Source: Deltaproteobacteria bacterium (lineage in GTDB: Bacteria > Myxococcota > UBA796 > SXON01). From it: a stretch of DNA of 17,570 nucleotides. Position numbers and translations under genes: made by a program. The notes beneath the pieces were generated by a model. It saw nothing but the letters and a program-made list of their open reading frames with translations. It was not told the DNA's origin and ran no database searches. The DNA lies in NCBI GenBank assembly GCA_947483545.1, contig CANKNP010000069.1, positions 1 through 17,570 on the forward strand. The letters run 5' to 3'. Positions 1 to 7,172 of the stretch are shown here, piece by piece. Every line of letters begins with the position of its first letter. Position 1 is the first letter of the stretch.

Positions 1-1847
1 ACAGCGGGCTCACCGGCGGGGGACATCGCATCGCTTGGTCCGGCGCCGGCAAGGAGCGGCTGCTCGCGGATCTTGCTGGGTTGCATGCGCTCAGCGCGAG
101 CGTGCAAGCCCTCGACGACCTGCTCGGGCCGGATGACGCCGCGTTCTTGACGTTTCACTCGTCCACCTTCGAGTACCCGTTGCGCGAGCGGATCCTGCAC
201 GCGCGGCTCGGTCAGATCCTCGGCGCGGGCGATGGCGCGGGGGATCGCCTGCTGCCGAACGCCAACGGGCTGGACGACGCCCGCGAGCGCGCCTCCGCGG
301 CCATCGCCGCCCCGGTCGCCACGCTCTGCGGCCGCATCGAGCACGCCGTTTCGCACGCGGAGATCCCCTCGGATCGCTACGCCTTTGACGGCGCCTACCC
401 GCATCGCCCCAAGCCTGGGTTCGACAGCCTGCGCCGGCCCGGCCCCGGCGCCTGGCAGGGGCTCCTGGACGAGGGCGGCTGGCCGGTGTTTGATCCGCCG
501 CGCCAGGCGCACCGCCTCGCCGACGACGTGCGCAGCGCGCTCTCCGACTGCGCGCGGCGGGATGCCGCCCGGGTGATTGACGAGGCGATGAAGGGCGCTC
601 GGGCGACCATGGTGGAGCTACGGACCGATCTGGAGGCCGAGCTTCGGGGCCAGCTCACCCGCTCCCAGCCCGCGGACAGCGGATCCTCCCGCCTGGCGCA
701 CGGCATCGGGGCCACCCTGGCGTTGTTGCACGCCGTCCATGAGGTCGCGGCACGACAAGAGCGCGGGCACGAGGATCTGCCCGATCTCGCCACGGCCTGC
801 GACGCCGCCGCGACCCGGCTCGGCGCGGGCTGGGAGGCCGAAGAAGCCGCGATCCTGGACGCGGGACGCTCGGTGCCCTCCCGCGGAGGCGTGCGGGTCG
901 AGGTGGTGGGCGCCGCCGCAGCGGTGCTCGGGGCCGTGCTGGCCAGCTTGCTGCTCATCGTGCCGCCGCTGATCATCGGTGCGGTCGGGGGTCTCGCGGT
1001 CTGGGTGCTCTGGCGTGCGCGGAACCGCGACATCACCGCCTACTTCGAACAGTGGGGCGGCCTCTCCGAGCGGTGGTTGAAGCAGGCGAACACCGCGACG
1101 GCCCCGGTGGTCGCAGCGCTGAACGGCCAGGCGCGCGACATGAAAAAGCTCGCGGCCCGAGAGCTCGCGGGGGCGCTCCGAACGACACAGGACCGGTTTC
1201 GCCTGGAGGTCCGGGGCTTCATCCACCTTGTGGACGGCCAGCGCGGGATCTGGGCGCGGCGGCGCGCCACAGAGCCACGTCCGCGGGATGTCGAGCGTCT
1301 GGGGCGGTTTCGCTACGCGCCGGAGGTAGGCGCGGAGGCGATGTCGGCGGGGCAGCGGGATGCCCTGGACCGGGCGCTGTGCGGTGCGCTGGCCAGGAGC
1401 CTCGCGCTGTCAGGCATCCCGGAGCGGGTAACCGTCGCCGAGTACCGGGCAGTGCTCGACGAGTGCCTGGTCTCCGAGGGCGACGAGGCCAGCCTCGTGG
1501 ACACCCACCGTGGGGAGGCGACCGCCGCTTTCGGACACGCGCTGGGGTACGGGCTCGATGTCGAAGGGCGCGAGCGCAGCGGGGTCGATGGCTTCTACCC
1601 GGACCCGTCGAGCCGCTCTGTCGTGCTCGTCGGCGCGCGCGTGGAGAGACGCCTGCAGGAGGGGTGGGAGGGCGGCGACCTGCTCACCCAAGTGGACGCG
1701 ACGCGGCGCCCCCGGCTGTACGGCGCCCCGCCGATGCGGTCGGAGGCGAACCTCGCGATCGAGGGCGCGATCGTCGGCTCGCTCACGCCGGAGATCGCGG
1801 TGGTGCTGACGGTTCGCGGCTGGCGATGCGAGGAGGCCTGTGTCTGA
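1..1847 (+). CDS. Large protein with central membrane hairpin, 5'-partial; first gene of operon with helicase-like/peptidase fusion
   Basis: The frame is open from base 3 to the TGA at 1845-1847 with no stop, so the gene begins left of the window and the TTG at 81 is internal. The visible part is about 614 residues. It is mostly helical and Arg/Ala-rich, with one long hydrophobic stretch (about bases 900-1014: two closely spaced segments with a short VPP turn, then a basic WRARNR flank), suggesting a membrane hairpin with soluble domains on both sides. The early segment around 141-210 (F-x-T-F-x-S-S-T-F-E-Y-P followed by R-x-R-L-G-Q-I-L) faintly recalls the C-terminal part of bacterial tubulin-like (FtsZ-superfamily) proteins. 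That is only a resemblance by eye. It overlaps the next gene by 8 nt, so the two are probably translationally coupled and act together at a membrane. The family is not recognised with confidence. Confidence 0.7.
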   Translation, partial: SGLTGGGHRIAWSGAGKERLLADLAGLHALSASVQALDDLLGPDDAAFLTFHSSTFEYPLRERILHARLGQILGAGDGAGDRLLPNANGLDDARERASAAIAAPVATLCGRIEHAVSHAEIPSDRYAFDGAYPHRPKPGFDSLRRPGPGAWQGLLDEGGWPVFDPPRQAHRLADDVRSALSDCARRDAARVIDEAMKGARATMVELRTDLEAELRGQLTRSQPADSGSSRLAHGIGATLALLHAVHEVAARQERGHEDLPDLATACDAAATRLGAGWEAEEAAILDAGRSVPSRGGVRVEVVGAAAAVLGAVLASLLLIVPPLIIGAVGGLAVWVLWRARNRDITAYFEQWGGLSERWLKQANTATAPVVAALNGQARDMKKLAARELAGALRTTQDRFRLEVRGFIHLVDGQRGIWARRRATEPRPRDVERLGRFRYAPEVGAEAMSAGQRDALDRALCGALARSLALSGIPERVTVAEYRAVLDECLVSEGDEASLVDTHRGEATAAFGHALGYGLDVEGRERSGVDGFYPDPSSRSVVLVGARVERRLQEGWEGGDLLTQVDATRRPRLYGAPPMRSEANLAIEGAIVGSLTPEIAVVLTVRGWRCEEACV

Positions 1848-4800
1848 GGCCAACGACCAGGAGGCGCGCGCGGCGGTGGTCGCGCTGCTCGATGCGTGGC
1901 GCATGAAGGTGCGCTGGGTGACGGCAGCGGCGGTGGCGTGCGGGTTTGGCGTCGCCGGGGCGGTGATCGCGCCGCTGGGCGTGATCCCGTTCTTGAGCAC
2001 CGCGATGGCGGGGTTCATCGCAACCACGGCGGGGGCGGTGGCGGTACCGATCGGCGTGTGGGTGGCGCGCCGCGCGGTGCCGTCGATCCCCGGGGAGCCC
2101 GCGGCGACGGGCGAGCCACAGGTCCCGGGCACGAAGGACAATCCGCTCGCCCAGGTGCTGCTCGACGAGGCGATGCGGCACGCGGAGCCTGGGCTGCGGG
2201 CGTGGTCGATGGGCTGCGTCGTCGTCTCGAAGGGGAGCCCCGGCGCCGCGGGAATGCTGGCCTTCGCCGCGGCCAGTATGACCACGGCCGCGGCGATCCC
2301 CTTCGGCTTTGGCGCCTCGGTCGCCGGGTTCGCGATGGCCGCGGGGTTCCTCTCCAAGGCGATGTGGACGCCGATGCCCTTGCTCCCCGCCGGGCCAAAG
2401 CGGGAGAGGGAGGCGACAACCGCTGTGGCAGCTCCGGTCCCGGCCGGGGCCTCAAACCCCGCCGCAAAAAAGCGCCCGGACGGCCTCGCCATCCTCGAGG
2501 CCCTGCGGGCCGGCACGACCTACCGCGGCCAGGACGCCGTCCACTTGCAGCTCGGCGCGGTGCCGCTCGCCACCGGGGAGGGGCGCGCGCAGCTCCTTGC
2601 CCGCTTCCCGCGCCTGACCCCCGAATTGCTCGATGCTTGCGGCATCCAGAGCCTGACCCACGCCCAGACCGTCACGCTCGACCGGGTGCTCGCCGCCGAG
2701 CGTTCCGGGGAGGGCTCAAGCGACTGGGTGCTCGTCGGTTGGCCGGGGTCCGGGCGCTCGACGTTCTGCAACCTGCTCGCGCTCGGCGCGGTCGCGAACG
2801 GCGAGGGGACGGTCTACTGCATCGCGGCGGAGGGTCCGAACCGGCACGGGCAGGGCCGGCCGGGCGCTGGCGCGGGCCGGGGCTCCGCCTCGCAGCTCCA
2901 GGGCTGGCTCGCGAAGCAGGACTGGGGCGGCCGGATGCAGGAGGCCTACGCCGATCAGCCGGGCATGCGGCTCTCGCTGGGGCAGGGCCCCGACGTGGTG
3001 TTCACGGACGTCCGCGTCTTCGGCGAGGAGATCCTCGGCAAGGCGAGCGGCGAAGCCCGCGGCCTCTTGCAGCGGCTCCGCTACGTGGTCATCGACCACC
3101 CCGACCGCCTCTCCCGCGAGGATCTCGTCCGCCTTCGCGTCGCCATCGCCCGGCTCCGCATCACGGCGCGGCTCTATGGACGCGGCGACATCACCTTCCT
3201 CGTCATGCTGCCGCGGCTCGGCAACTTCCAGGAGCTGGCCAAGTGGCTCCTCAACAATGATCGCGCAGATTTTCGCCTGTTTGATGCGTGGTATCCGCCG
3301 GCCAATCTGCTGGCCTGGGTGCCGCCCCAGGACTTCGTCGAGCGCGCCACCGAGCCGATGTTCGCCCGCGCGGACTTCACGGGCGAGCTGGTCTCGATGC
3401 TCACCGAGTTCGGCGTTCAAGCGCAGAAGTTGCGCGTGGACGGGCTCGATCCGATGCGGATCGGCGTCATCGACGCGGGCCCGCTGCTCGGTCCGGAGTT
3501 TCGCGCGCAGCTTGGAGAGATGGTGTTGGAGCGCACCAAGGCCTCCATCGACGCCACAAGCTTCGCCTTCTCGGAGGATTGGACCTGGTTCGGCACGGCC
3601 GACCTGCGGGTCGACCCCGCCGCTCGCTTCGATGTGCTCGTCACCGTAGGCATCGGCGCGCACCCCGAGCACCTCGTGGCCTCGCTGCGCTCGGTGCTGG
3701 CCGAGGGCGGATTGTTGGTGCTCTTCGCGGACGCGAGCCCCATCGACCACGAGAGCCTGCGGCGAATCCAAGAGCCCGCGTGGGATCCGATGGACGCCGT
3801 GTTGGACGTGCGCTACCCCAAGGTCATCCTGCCTCAGCACGCAGACGCCGTGGTGGCACACGAGCTTGCCAGCTTGTTCAACGACTTTCGGGACCGCAAG
3901 GTGCCGCGTCGCGCGTTGTCGGACATCTTCCCAGGCGAAGCTGCGGGGAAGCTGATTCAGCGCTGGCGCGCCGAGGGTCTCCTCACTGTGGTCGAGGCGT
4001 ACGAGCAGGAGGGGCCGGACCTGCGGGTCGCGGAGTACCTGCAGCAGCGGTCGGACGGCGGCATCCTGGCCTCACGCTACGAGGTGCCGTGGGGCTGCAG
4101 CTCGCGCGAGGTGTGGGAGATCTACGACCAGACCTCTCGGAGCGTGGCGCGCCGCGTGGGGCGAAGCCTGTCCAGCTTCGTGGACAAGGACCGCATCTTC
4201 ATCGACCTGCACCCCCAGGCCATGCTGCGGTACGCGCCGAACAGCGTCGAGGTCGTGAACATCGTGCCCGTGGACGTCCACCCGGACGAGGCCCTGGGCG
4301 AGCGCTACGTCAAGCAGGGCGAGATCCACGTGCGCCAGGTGGATTTTCGGGCGGGCATCGAGGTGGATCGGCGTGCCTTGCGACTGCACACTGCCTTGCT
4401 CGCCGAGCGGTCCTTCGGCGGGGTGCCGCGACGCTCAGACCCACGCGCGCTCGCGAACTTCGTGCTGTGTACGCCGGAAGATCGCGCTGCGCTCACCGCG
4501 CTCATGCTCTCTCCCAGCGTGGCGTCCGGCGGCCGGACCCCTGAGCTTCGGCTCTCGGGCGGCACCTGGATCGGGACCATCGAGGAGCGGGTGCGCGACG
4601 TGGTGATGACCGACGGGCGGCTCGTCGAGGATCACCGGCTGATTCGCGTCGAGCCGGTGCTGGCCCACGCGCGTGCTGAGCGCACCTTTGAGACCGTGCT
4701 CACTGTCTGCGCCTTCGAGCGCGCCGCTCGCGGGGACGTTGTGGACGATGCCCTGGCCGCAGACCGGCCAGCGCACCTCGCGATCGCTAGGGTCTTGAGG

Positions 4801-6042
4801 AACGTGCTGTCCGGGAGCTACCTCGACTTTGACCGCTCCTACCGCGTCGCCGTCGTGCCCTGCACCGCCCAGAATCCAGCAATTCATCGCCCCGATGATC
4901 TGCTGGATCCAGCAATTCATCGCCCCGATGATCTGCTGGGTTTCACCGCCTGGCGCATCGTGCTCTACCGGCCGCGCAGCGGGGAGCTGGAGCCTTACGA
5001 TCAGGTAGGCGCCTCGTTCAGCCAGGATCTCGCCCGCCGGGTGCTGCCCCAGTGCCTGGATCTGCTGGGCGCGTGCGACTGCGAGGATGGTTGCTCGTCC
5101 TGCTGCGGCGGGCTCGGTACTGTCCCCGCGTCGGCTGTCCTCGCGGGTGCCTTCGACGCTGGGATGTTCGATGCCACCGACATCGTCTCTCGGCTCGGGG
5201 CGATCCGGCTGCTGACGGCCCTGGTCGGCCGGCCCCCCCAGGCGCTCCAGTCCCGCTCCACCAATGACCTTCAGGGGCTGGTGACCCAGGCCATCGGCTC
5301 AAAGGCGTCCGGCTACAAGAACGGCCTCTGGACGAGGCTGTTCGCCGGCTACATGCCGCTCGATCCGGTGCATGTCGCGCCCGCCCGGTGGATGAACCGC
5401 GACGAAGGAAGGGAGAAGTTCTCCGGGCTCTACCGCTCCGGCCCGAAGCACGAGGTCCTCATCAAGCCCGGCCTGCCCGAGGACGAGACCTTGCGCGTGA
5501 TCCTGCACGAGTACGCCCACAACTGGCAGTTCCGCGGGGACTTTGACTACGAGCGGCTCGCCCGCTCCGACGACGCGAAGCAGTACTACCTGAACGGCGA
5601 GGACTCCAACTTCATCATCGAGGGGCACGCCCGCTGGGTCGATACGATCTTCCGGTTTCACCGCGGCATGGGCGCGGCCTACACCCCGGCGGACGCCGAG
5701 AAGTGGAACGAGTACAAGACCGGCTACTTCCTGATCGAAGGCATCGTCGGGGCGTTCGGCGTCGCGGGGCTCTACCGCTGGTTCTCAAAGACCGCGGGGA
5801 CCGGGGATGCGCCAAAATCAAAGGATAAACGCCTGCAGTGGCCGTTCACCATCGCCGAGGCCGTGCGGGCGTTCGGGTTGGAGGCCGAGGCGCTCACGGG
5901 CACGTTCGATGGGATCGACGTGGAGGTGGTCGAGCGGGCGGGGTTGGAGGAGGAGCCGGTGGTTGAGCCGCCGCTAGTGGTGGAGCCGGGGCCGGTGGTG
6001 GAGCCACCGCCCTCCGAGGGGGAGGGGTCGAAACAAGTCTAA
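1840..6042 (+). CDS. Membrane-anchored degenerate SF2 helicase (DUF1998/MrfA-type) with MZB zinc domain fused to C-terminal HExxH metallopeptidase
   Basis: 1400 residues. The GTG start at 1840 is preceded by GAGGAGG at 1830-1836 and overlaps the upstream gene. Hydrophobic segments lie at about 27-75 and 137-172. A helicase-like body follows: Q-motif-like G-I-x-x-L-T-x-x-Q at 268-276; P-loop GWPGSGRST at 300-308, with Arg306 where Lys is expected; VVIDHPD at 416-422 in place of DEAH; MLP at 456-458 in place of SAT; and a motif V/VI region (598-640) without the arginine fingers. The LHPQA at 790-794 matches the HPGA element of Lhr/MrfA relatives. CxCxxxGCxxC (Cys1079, 1081, 1085, 1088) matches the DUF1998/MZB zinc signature. 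The C-terminal peptidase has HEYAH at 1223-1227 and IIEGHARW with Glu1261 as likely third ligand, a gluzincin or DA1-like arrangement. A Pro/Val/Glu-rich tail ends the protein. Inference: a non-unwinding nucleic-acid sensor controlling a protease. Domain calls were made by eye. Confidence 0.78.
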   Translation: MSEANDQEARAAVVALLDAWRMKVRWVTAAAVACGFGVAGAVIAPLGVIPFLSTAMAGFIATTAGAVAVPIGVWVARRAVPSIPGEPAATGEPQVPGTKDNPLAQVLLDEAMRHAEPGLRAWSMGCVVVSKGSPGAAGMLAFAAASMTTAAAIPFGFGASVAGFAMAAGFLSKAMWTPMPLLPAGPKREREATTAVAAPVPAGASNPAAKKRPDGLAILEALRAGTTYRGQDAVHLQLGAVPLATGEGRAQLLARFPRLTPELLDACGIQSLTHAQTVTLDRVLAAERSGEGSSDWVLVGWPGSGRSTFCNLLALGAVANGEGTVYCIAAEGPNRHGQGRPGAGAGRGSASQLQGWLAKQDWGGRMQEAYADQPGMRLSLGQGPDVVFTDVRVFGEEILGKASGEARGLLQRLRYVVIDHPDRLSREDLVRLRVAIARLRITARLYGRGDITFLVMLPRLGNFQELAKWLLNNDRADFRLFDAWYPPANLLAWVPPQDFVERATEPMFARADFTGELVSMLTEFGVQAQKLRVDGLDPMRIGVIDAGPLLGPEFRAQLGEMVLERTKASIDATSFAFSEDWTWFGTADLRVDPAARFDVLVTVGIGAHPEHLVASLRSVLAEGGLLVLFADASPIDHESLRRIQEPAWDPMDAVLDVRYPKVILPQHADAVVAHELASLFNDFRDRKVPRRALSDIFPGEAAGKLIQRWRAEGLLTVVEAYEQEGPDLRVAEYLQQRSDGGILASRYEVPWGCSSREVWEIYDQTSRSVARRVGRSLSSFVDKDRIFIDLHPQAMLRYAPNSVEVVNIVPVDVHPDEALGERYVKQGEIHVRQVDFRAGIEVDRRALRLHTALLAERSFGGVPRRSDPRALANFVLCTPEDRAALTALMLSPSVASGGRTPELRLSGGTWIGTIEERVRDVVMTDGRLVEDHRLIRVEPVLAHARAERTFETVLTVCAFERAARGDVVDDALAADRPAHLAIARVLRNVLSGSYLDFDRSYRVAVVPCTAQNPAIHRPDDLLDPAIHRPDDLLGFTAWRIVLYRPRSGELEPYDQVGASFSQDLARRVLPQCLDLLGACDCEDGCSSCCGGLGTVPASAVLAGAFDAGMFDATDIVSRLGAIRLLTALVGRPPQALQSRSTNDLQGLVTQAIGSKASGYKNGLWTRLFAGYMPLDPVHVAPARWMNRDEGREKFSGLYRSGPKHEVLIKPGLPEDETLRVILHEYAHNWQFRGDFDYERLARSDDAKQYYLNGEDSNFIIEGHARWVDTIFRFHRGMGAAYTPADAEKWNEYKTGYFLIEGIVGAFGVAGLYRWFSKTAGTGDAPKSKDKRLQWPFTIAEAVRAFGLEAEALTGTFDGIDVEVVERAGLEEEPVVEPPLVVEPGPVVEPPPSEGEGSKQV
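4874..4939 (+). repeat. Perfect 33-bp tandem duplication of an imperfect palindrome, in frame in the helicase-like gene
   Basis: Units 4874-4906 and 4907-4939 are identical and directly adjacent. Each duplicates 11 codons, giving PAIHRPDDLL twice (residues about 1012-1033) just before the zinc-binding domain. Within each unit, CCAGCA and TGCTGG form a 6-bp outer stem, a 2x2 internal loop follows, then TCATC and GATGA form a 5-bp inner stem closed by GCCCC. Each copy could therefore fold as a hairpin. Confidence 0.95.
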
Positions 6043-6051
6043 ACGCCCGTT

Positions 6052-6094
6052 CCTCCCCCCTGCTAGGGGGAGGTGCCCGAAGGGCGGAGGGGGG
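6052..6094 (+). repeat. REP-like palindromic element / possible terminator after the helicase-peptidase operon
   Basis: CCTCCCCC (6052-6059) pairs with GGGGGAGG (6066-6073). This is followed by the mini-hairpin GCCC-GAA-GGGC (6075-6085) and a G-rich tail. The order hairpin, GGTGCCCG, GGGCGGA matches the left arm of the larger element at 15426-15547, so both belong to one dispersed family. Lying 10 nt after the stop codon, it may also end transcription, although no T-run follows. Confidence 0.65.
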
Positions 6095-6171
6095 TGGGAA
6101 AAAACGGGACGATGCGCCGACACAGTCGATACTTCGGGCGCCCCGGTCCCGGGGGGTGAGGGCCGAGGGTT

Positions 6172-6308
6172 CTCGCGAAGGCGTCGAGCCGCCAAGGAAG
6201 AAGGGAATGAACCTGGCATTCTCTCACGCGCCTCGACCCGCGCGGCGAGGTCCGGCGCTTCCCGGCCCACTTGGGCTTTGCGCCTTTGCGGCTTCGCGAG
6301 ACCCTTCC
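6172..6308. repeat. Inverted pair of degenerate dispersed repeats
   Basis: Around 6172-6208 the + strand reads TCTCGCGAAGGCG followed by AGCCGCCAAGGAAG. Around 6269-6308 the - strand reads TCTCGCGAAGCCGCAAAGG and then CGCAAAG. The two are clearly related and in opposite orientation. Similar CGCAAAG-rich repeats are known between genes in many environmental bacteria. Boundaries are approximate. Confidence 0.55.
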
Positions 6309-6383
6309 GGGGCATTCGGGATCGCGGAACCGCCCCCCCGTGGCCGCCGGGGGTCAACGCCGCCTCGGCGAAAAGAGTAGGAT

Positions 6384-6413
6384 GAAACACGGAGACACGG
6401 AGACGCGGAGGGG
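6384..6413 (+). repeat. Short tandem repeat of ACGGAGAC type
   Basis: ACACGGAGAC is followed by ACGGAGAC and the diverged copy GCGGAGGGG, about three units with an 8-10 base period. The same style of CACGGAG repeat is dispersed between genes in many environmental genomes. No coding role is apparent. Confidence 0.6.
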
Positions 6414-6520
6414 AGGATGAGGAAGTAGGCGGTGAAGGGACGCCCCTCGTCGCGCTGGTTTCGCGGGGTGTGGCGCCCGCCGGATGCTCCAAGGCCGCCA
6501 CCCGGCGATCCCTTCGACCG

Positions 6521-6772
6521 CTACGGTCCGCTGGCCGCCGCGATCTCCGCGTCGATCCACCAGCGGAGGACGCCGAGGATGGCGAGACCTACCCCAGCGA
6601 TACGCGCGGCAGTGCCCTCGAACGCCACCGAGCCAAGTCGAATTTCGCCGATGACGAAGGCTGCGCCGCCGAGTCCGAAGCACGCCGCGACCTGCGCGGC
6701 GAGGGCGTTCCCCGTAGCCTGCATGACGACCACCCCGAGCCCGAACGACGCGACGAAAGGCAGGTACCCCAT
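6521..6772 (-). CDS. Small multi-pass membrane protein, function unknown
   Basis: 83 residues. The ATG at 6772 directly follows the TAA (6775-6773) of the upstream TerB-like frame, so it was probably translated by reinitiation from that gene. Hydrophobic segments lie at about 5-20, 23-42 and 56-72, followed by WWIDAE and a short polar tail. Polar residues are few, and no catalytic motif or named family is recognised. The coupling suggests it works with the TerB-like protein; whether it is still expressed with a stop in the upstream gene is uncertain. The low share of polar residues and tight junction argue for a real gene despite its small size. Confidence 0.6.
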   Translation of the reverse strand: MGYLPFVASFGLGVVVMQATGNALAAQVAACFGLGGAAFVIGEIRLGSVAFEGTAARIAGVGLAILGVLRWWIDAEIAAASGP

Positions 6773-7159
6773 TTACCCCGGCCCCAACTGCTCCCGTAAC
6801 AGCGTGATCAACGCCTGCTCCACGTCGGACGTCCGGCCGTCTGCCTCCGCGATCGCCAGCATGTCTGCGAGGATCTCCTCGCGATGCTGGGCGTCGGGGA
6901 AAAAGTCCCGGAGCGCCGCCGCATGCACGAACAGCTCCTCGTTCTCCTCTTCCTGCGTCAGCTTCCGGAAGTAGCCCCAGGTCTCGGTGACCTGGCCGAG
7001 GGTGAGCGCGTAGTTTGGGTCTTCAATCCCGCTGAATTATGTGTTCCAGTCGTGGATCTTGAGCACGATGCTCGCCGACTCATCGGCGGTCACGCCCTCG
7101 CTGTCGCCGTACTGTGCAAGGAAGAAGTACACGTACGCGAGCGCGTGCGTGTAGGTCAT
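6773..7159 (-). pseudogene. TerB-like helical protein gene interrupted by an in-frame TAA
   Basis: Read from ATG at 7159, the - strand gives 40 codons ending in KIHDWNT, a TAA at 7039-7037, and then 87 further codons in the same frame to a second TAA at 6775-6773. Both halves read as one acidic, all-helical protein of about 128 residues. The end contains an I-A-E-A-D-G-x-x-S-D-V-E-Q-A-L-I stretch, typical of TerB-like (tellurite-resistance-associated) domains. No frameshift is needed, only one nonsense codon: CAA to TAA would be a single transition. No good start codon lies just after the stop. It begins 13 nt after the glycosidase-like gene and abuts the small membrane gene, so it sits within an operon. 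A sequencing error or recent inactivation are both possible. Confidence 0.7.
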
Positions 7160-7172
7160 CCCAACGGGTCGC

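Larger units (their letters stand above)
6043..6520. other. Gene-free region packed with dispersed intergenic repeats
   Basis: No credible coding frame is seen between the stop at 6042 and the end of the small - strand gene at 6521. The stretch holds a hairpin REP-like element (6052-6094), two inverted degenerate copies of a TCTCGCGAAG...CGCAAAG type repeat (about 6172-6208 and 6269-6308) and an ACGGAGAC-type short tandem repeat (6384-6413). The remainder up to 6520 shows nothing recognisable. Confidence 0.7.

Noticed and set aside
81..83. TTG at 81 as the start of the first gene
   Set aside because: The frame is open to the window edge with protein-like content before it, and no ribosome site is present, so the gene is simply cut by the window.
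1410..3861. Long - strand open frames (368 and 381 codons) opposite the start and middle of the operon
   Set aside because: They lie opposite well-supported coding sequence, have Arg/His/Pro/Ala-rich low-complexity translations and lack any recognisable domain. Such shadows are expected in high-GC DNA.
4874..4939. The two 33-bp units as a CRISPR fragment
   Set aside because: The units abut with no spacer between them, lie in frame inside a coding gene, and no cas gene is seen.
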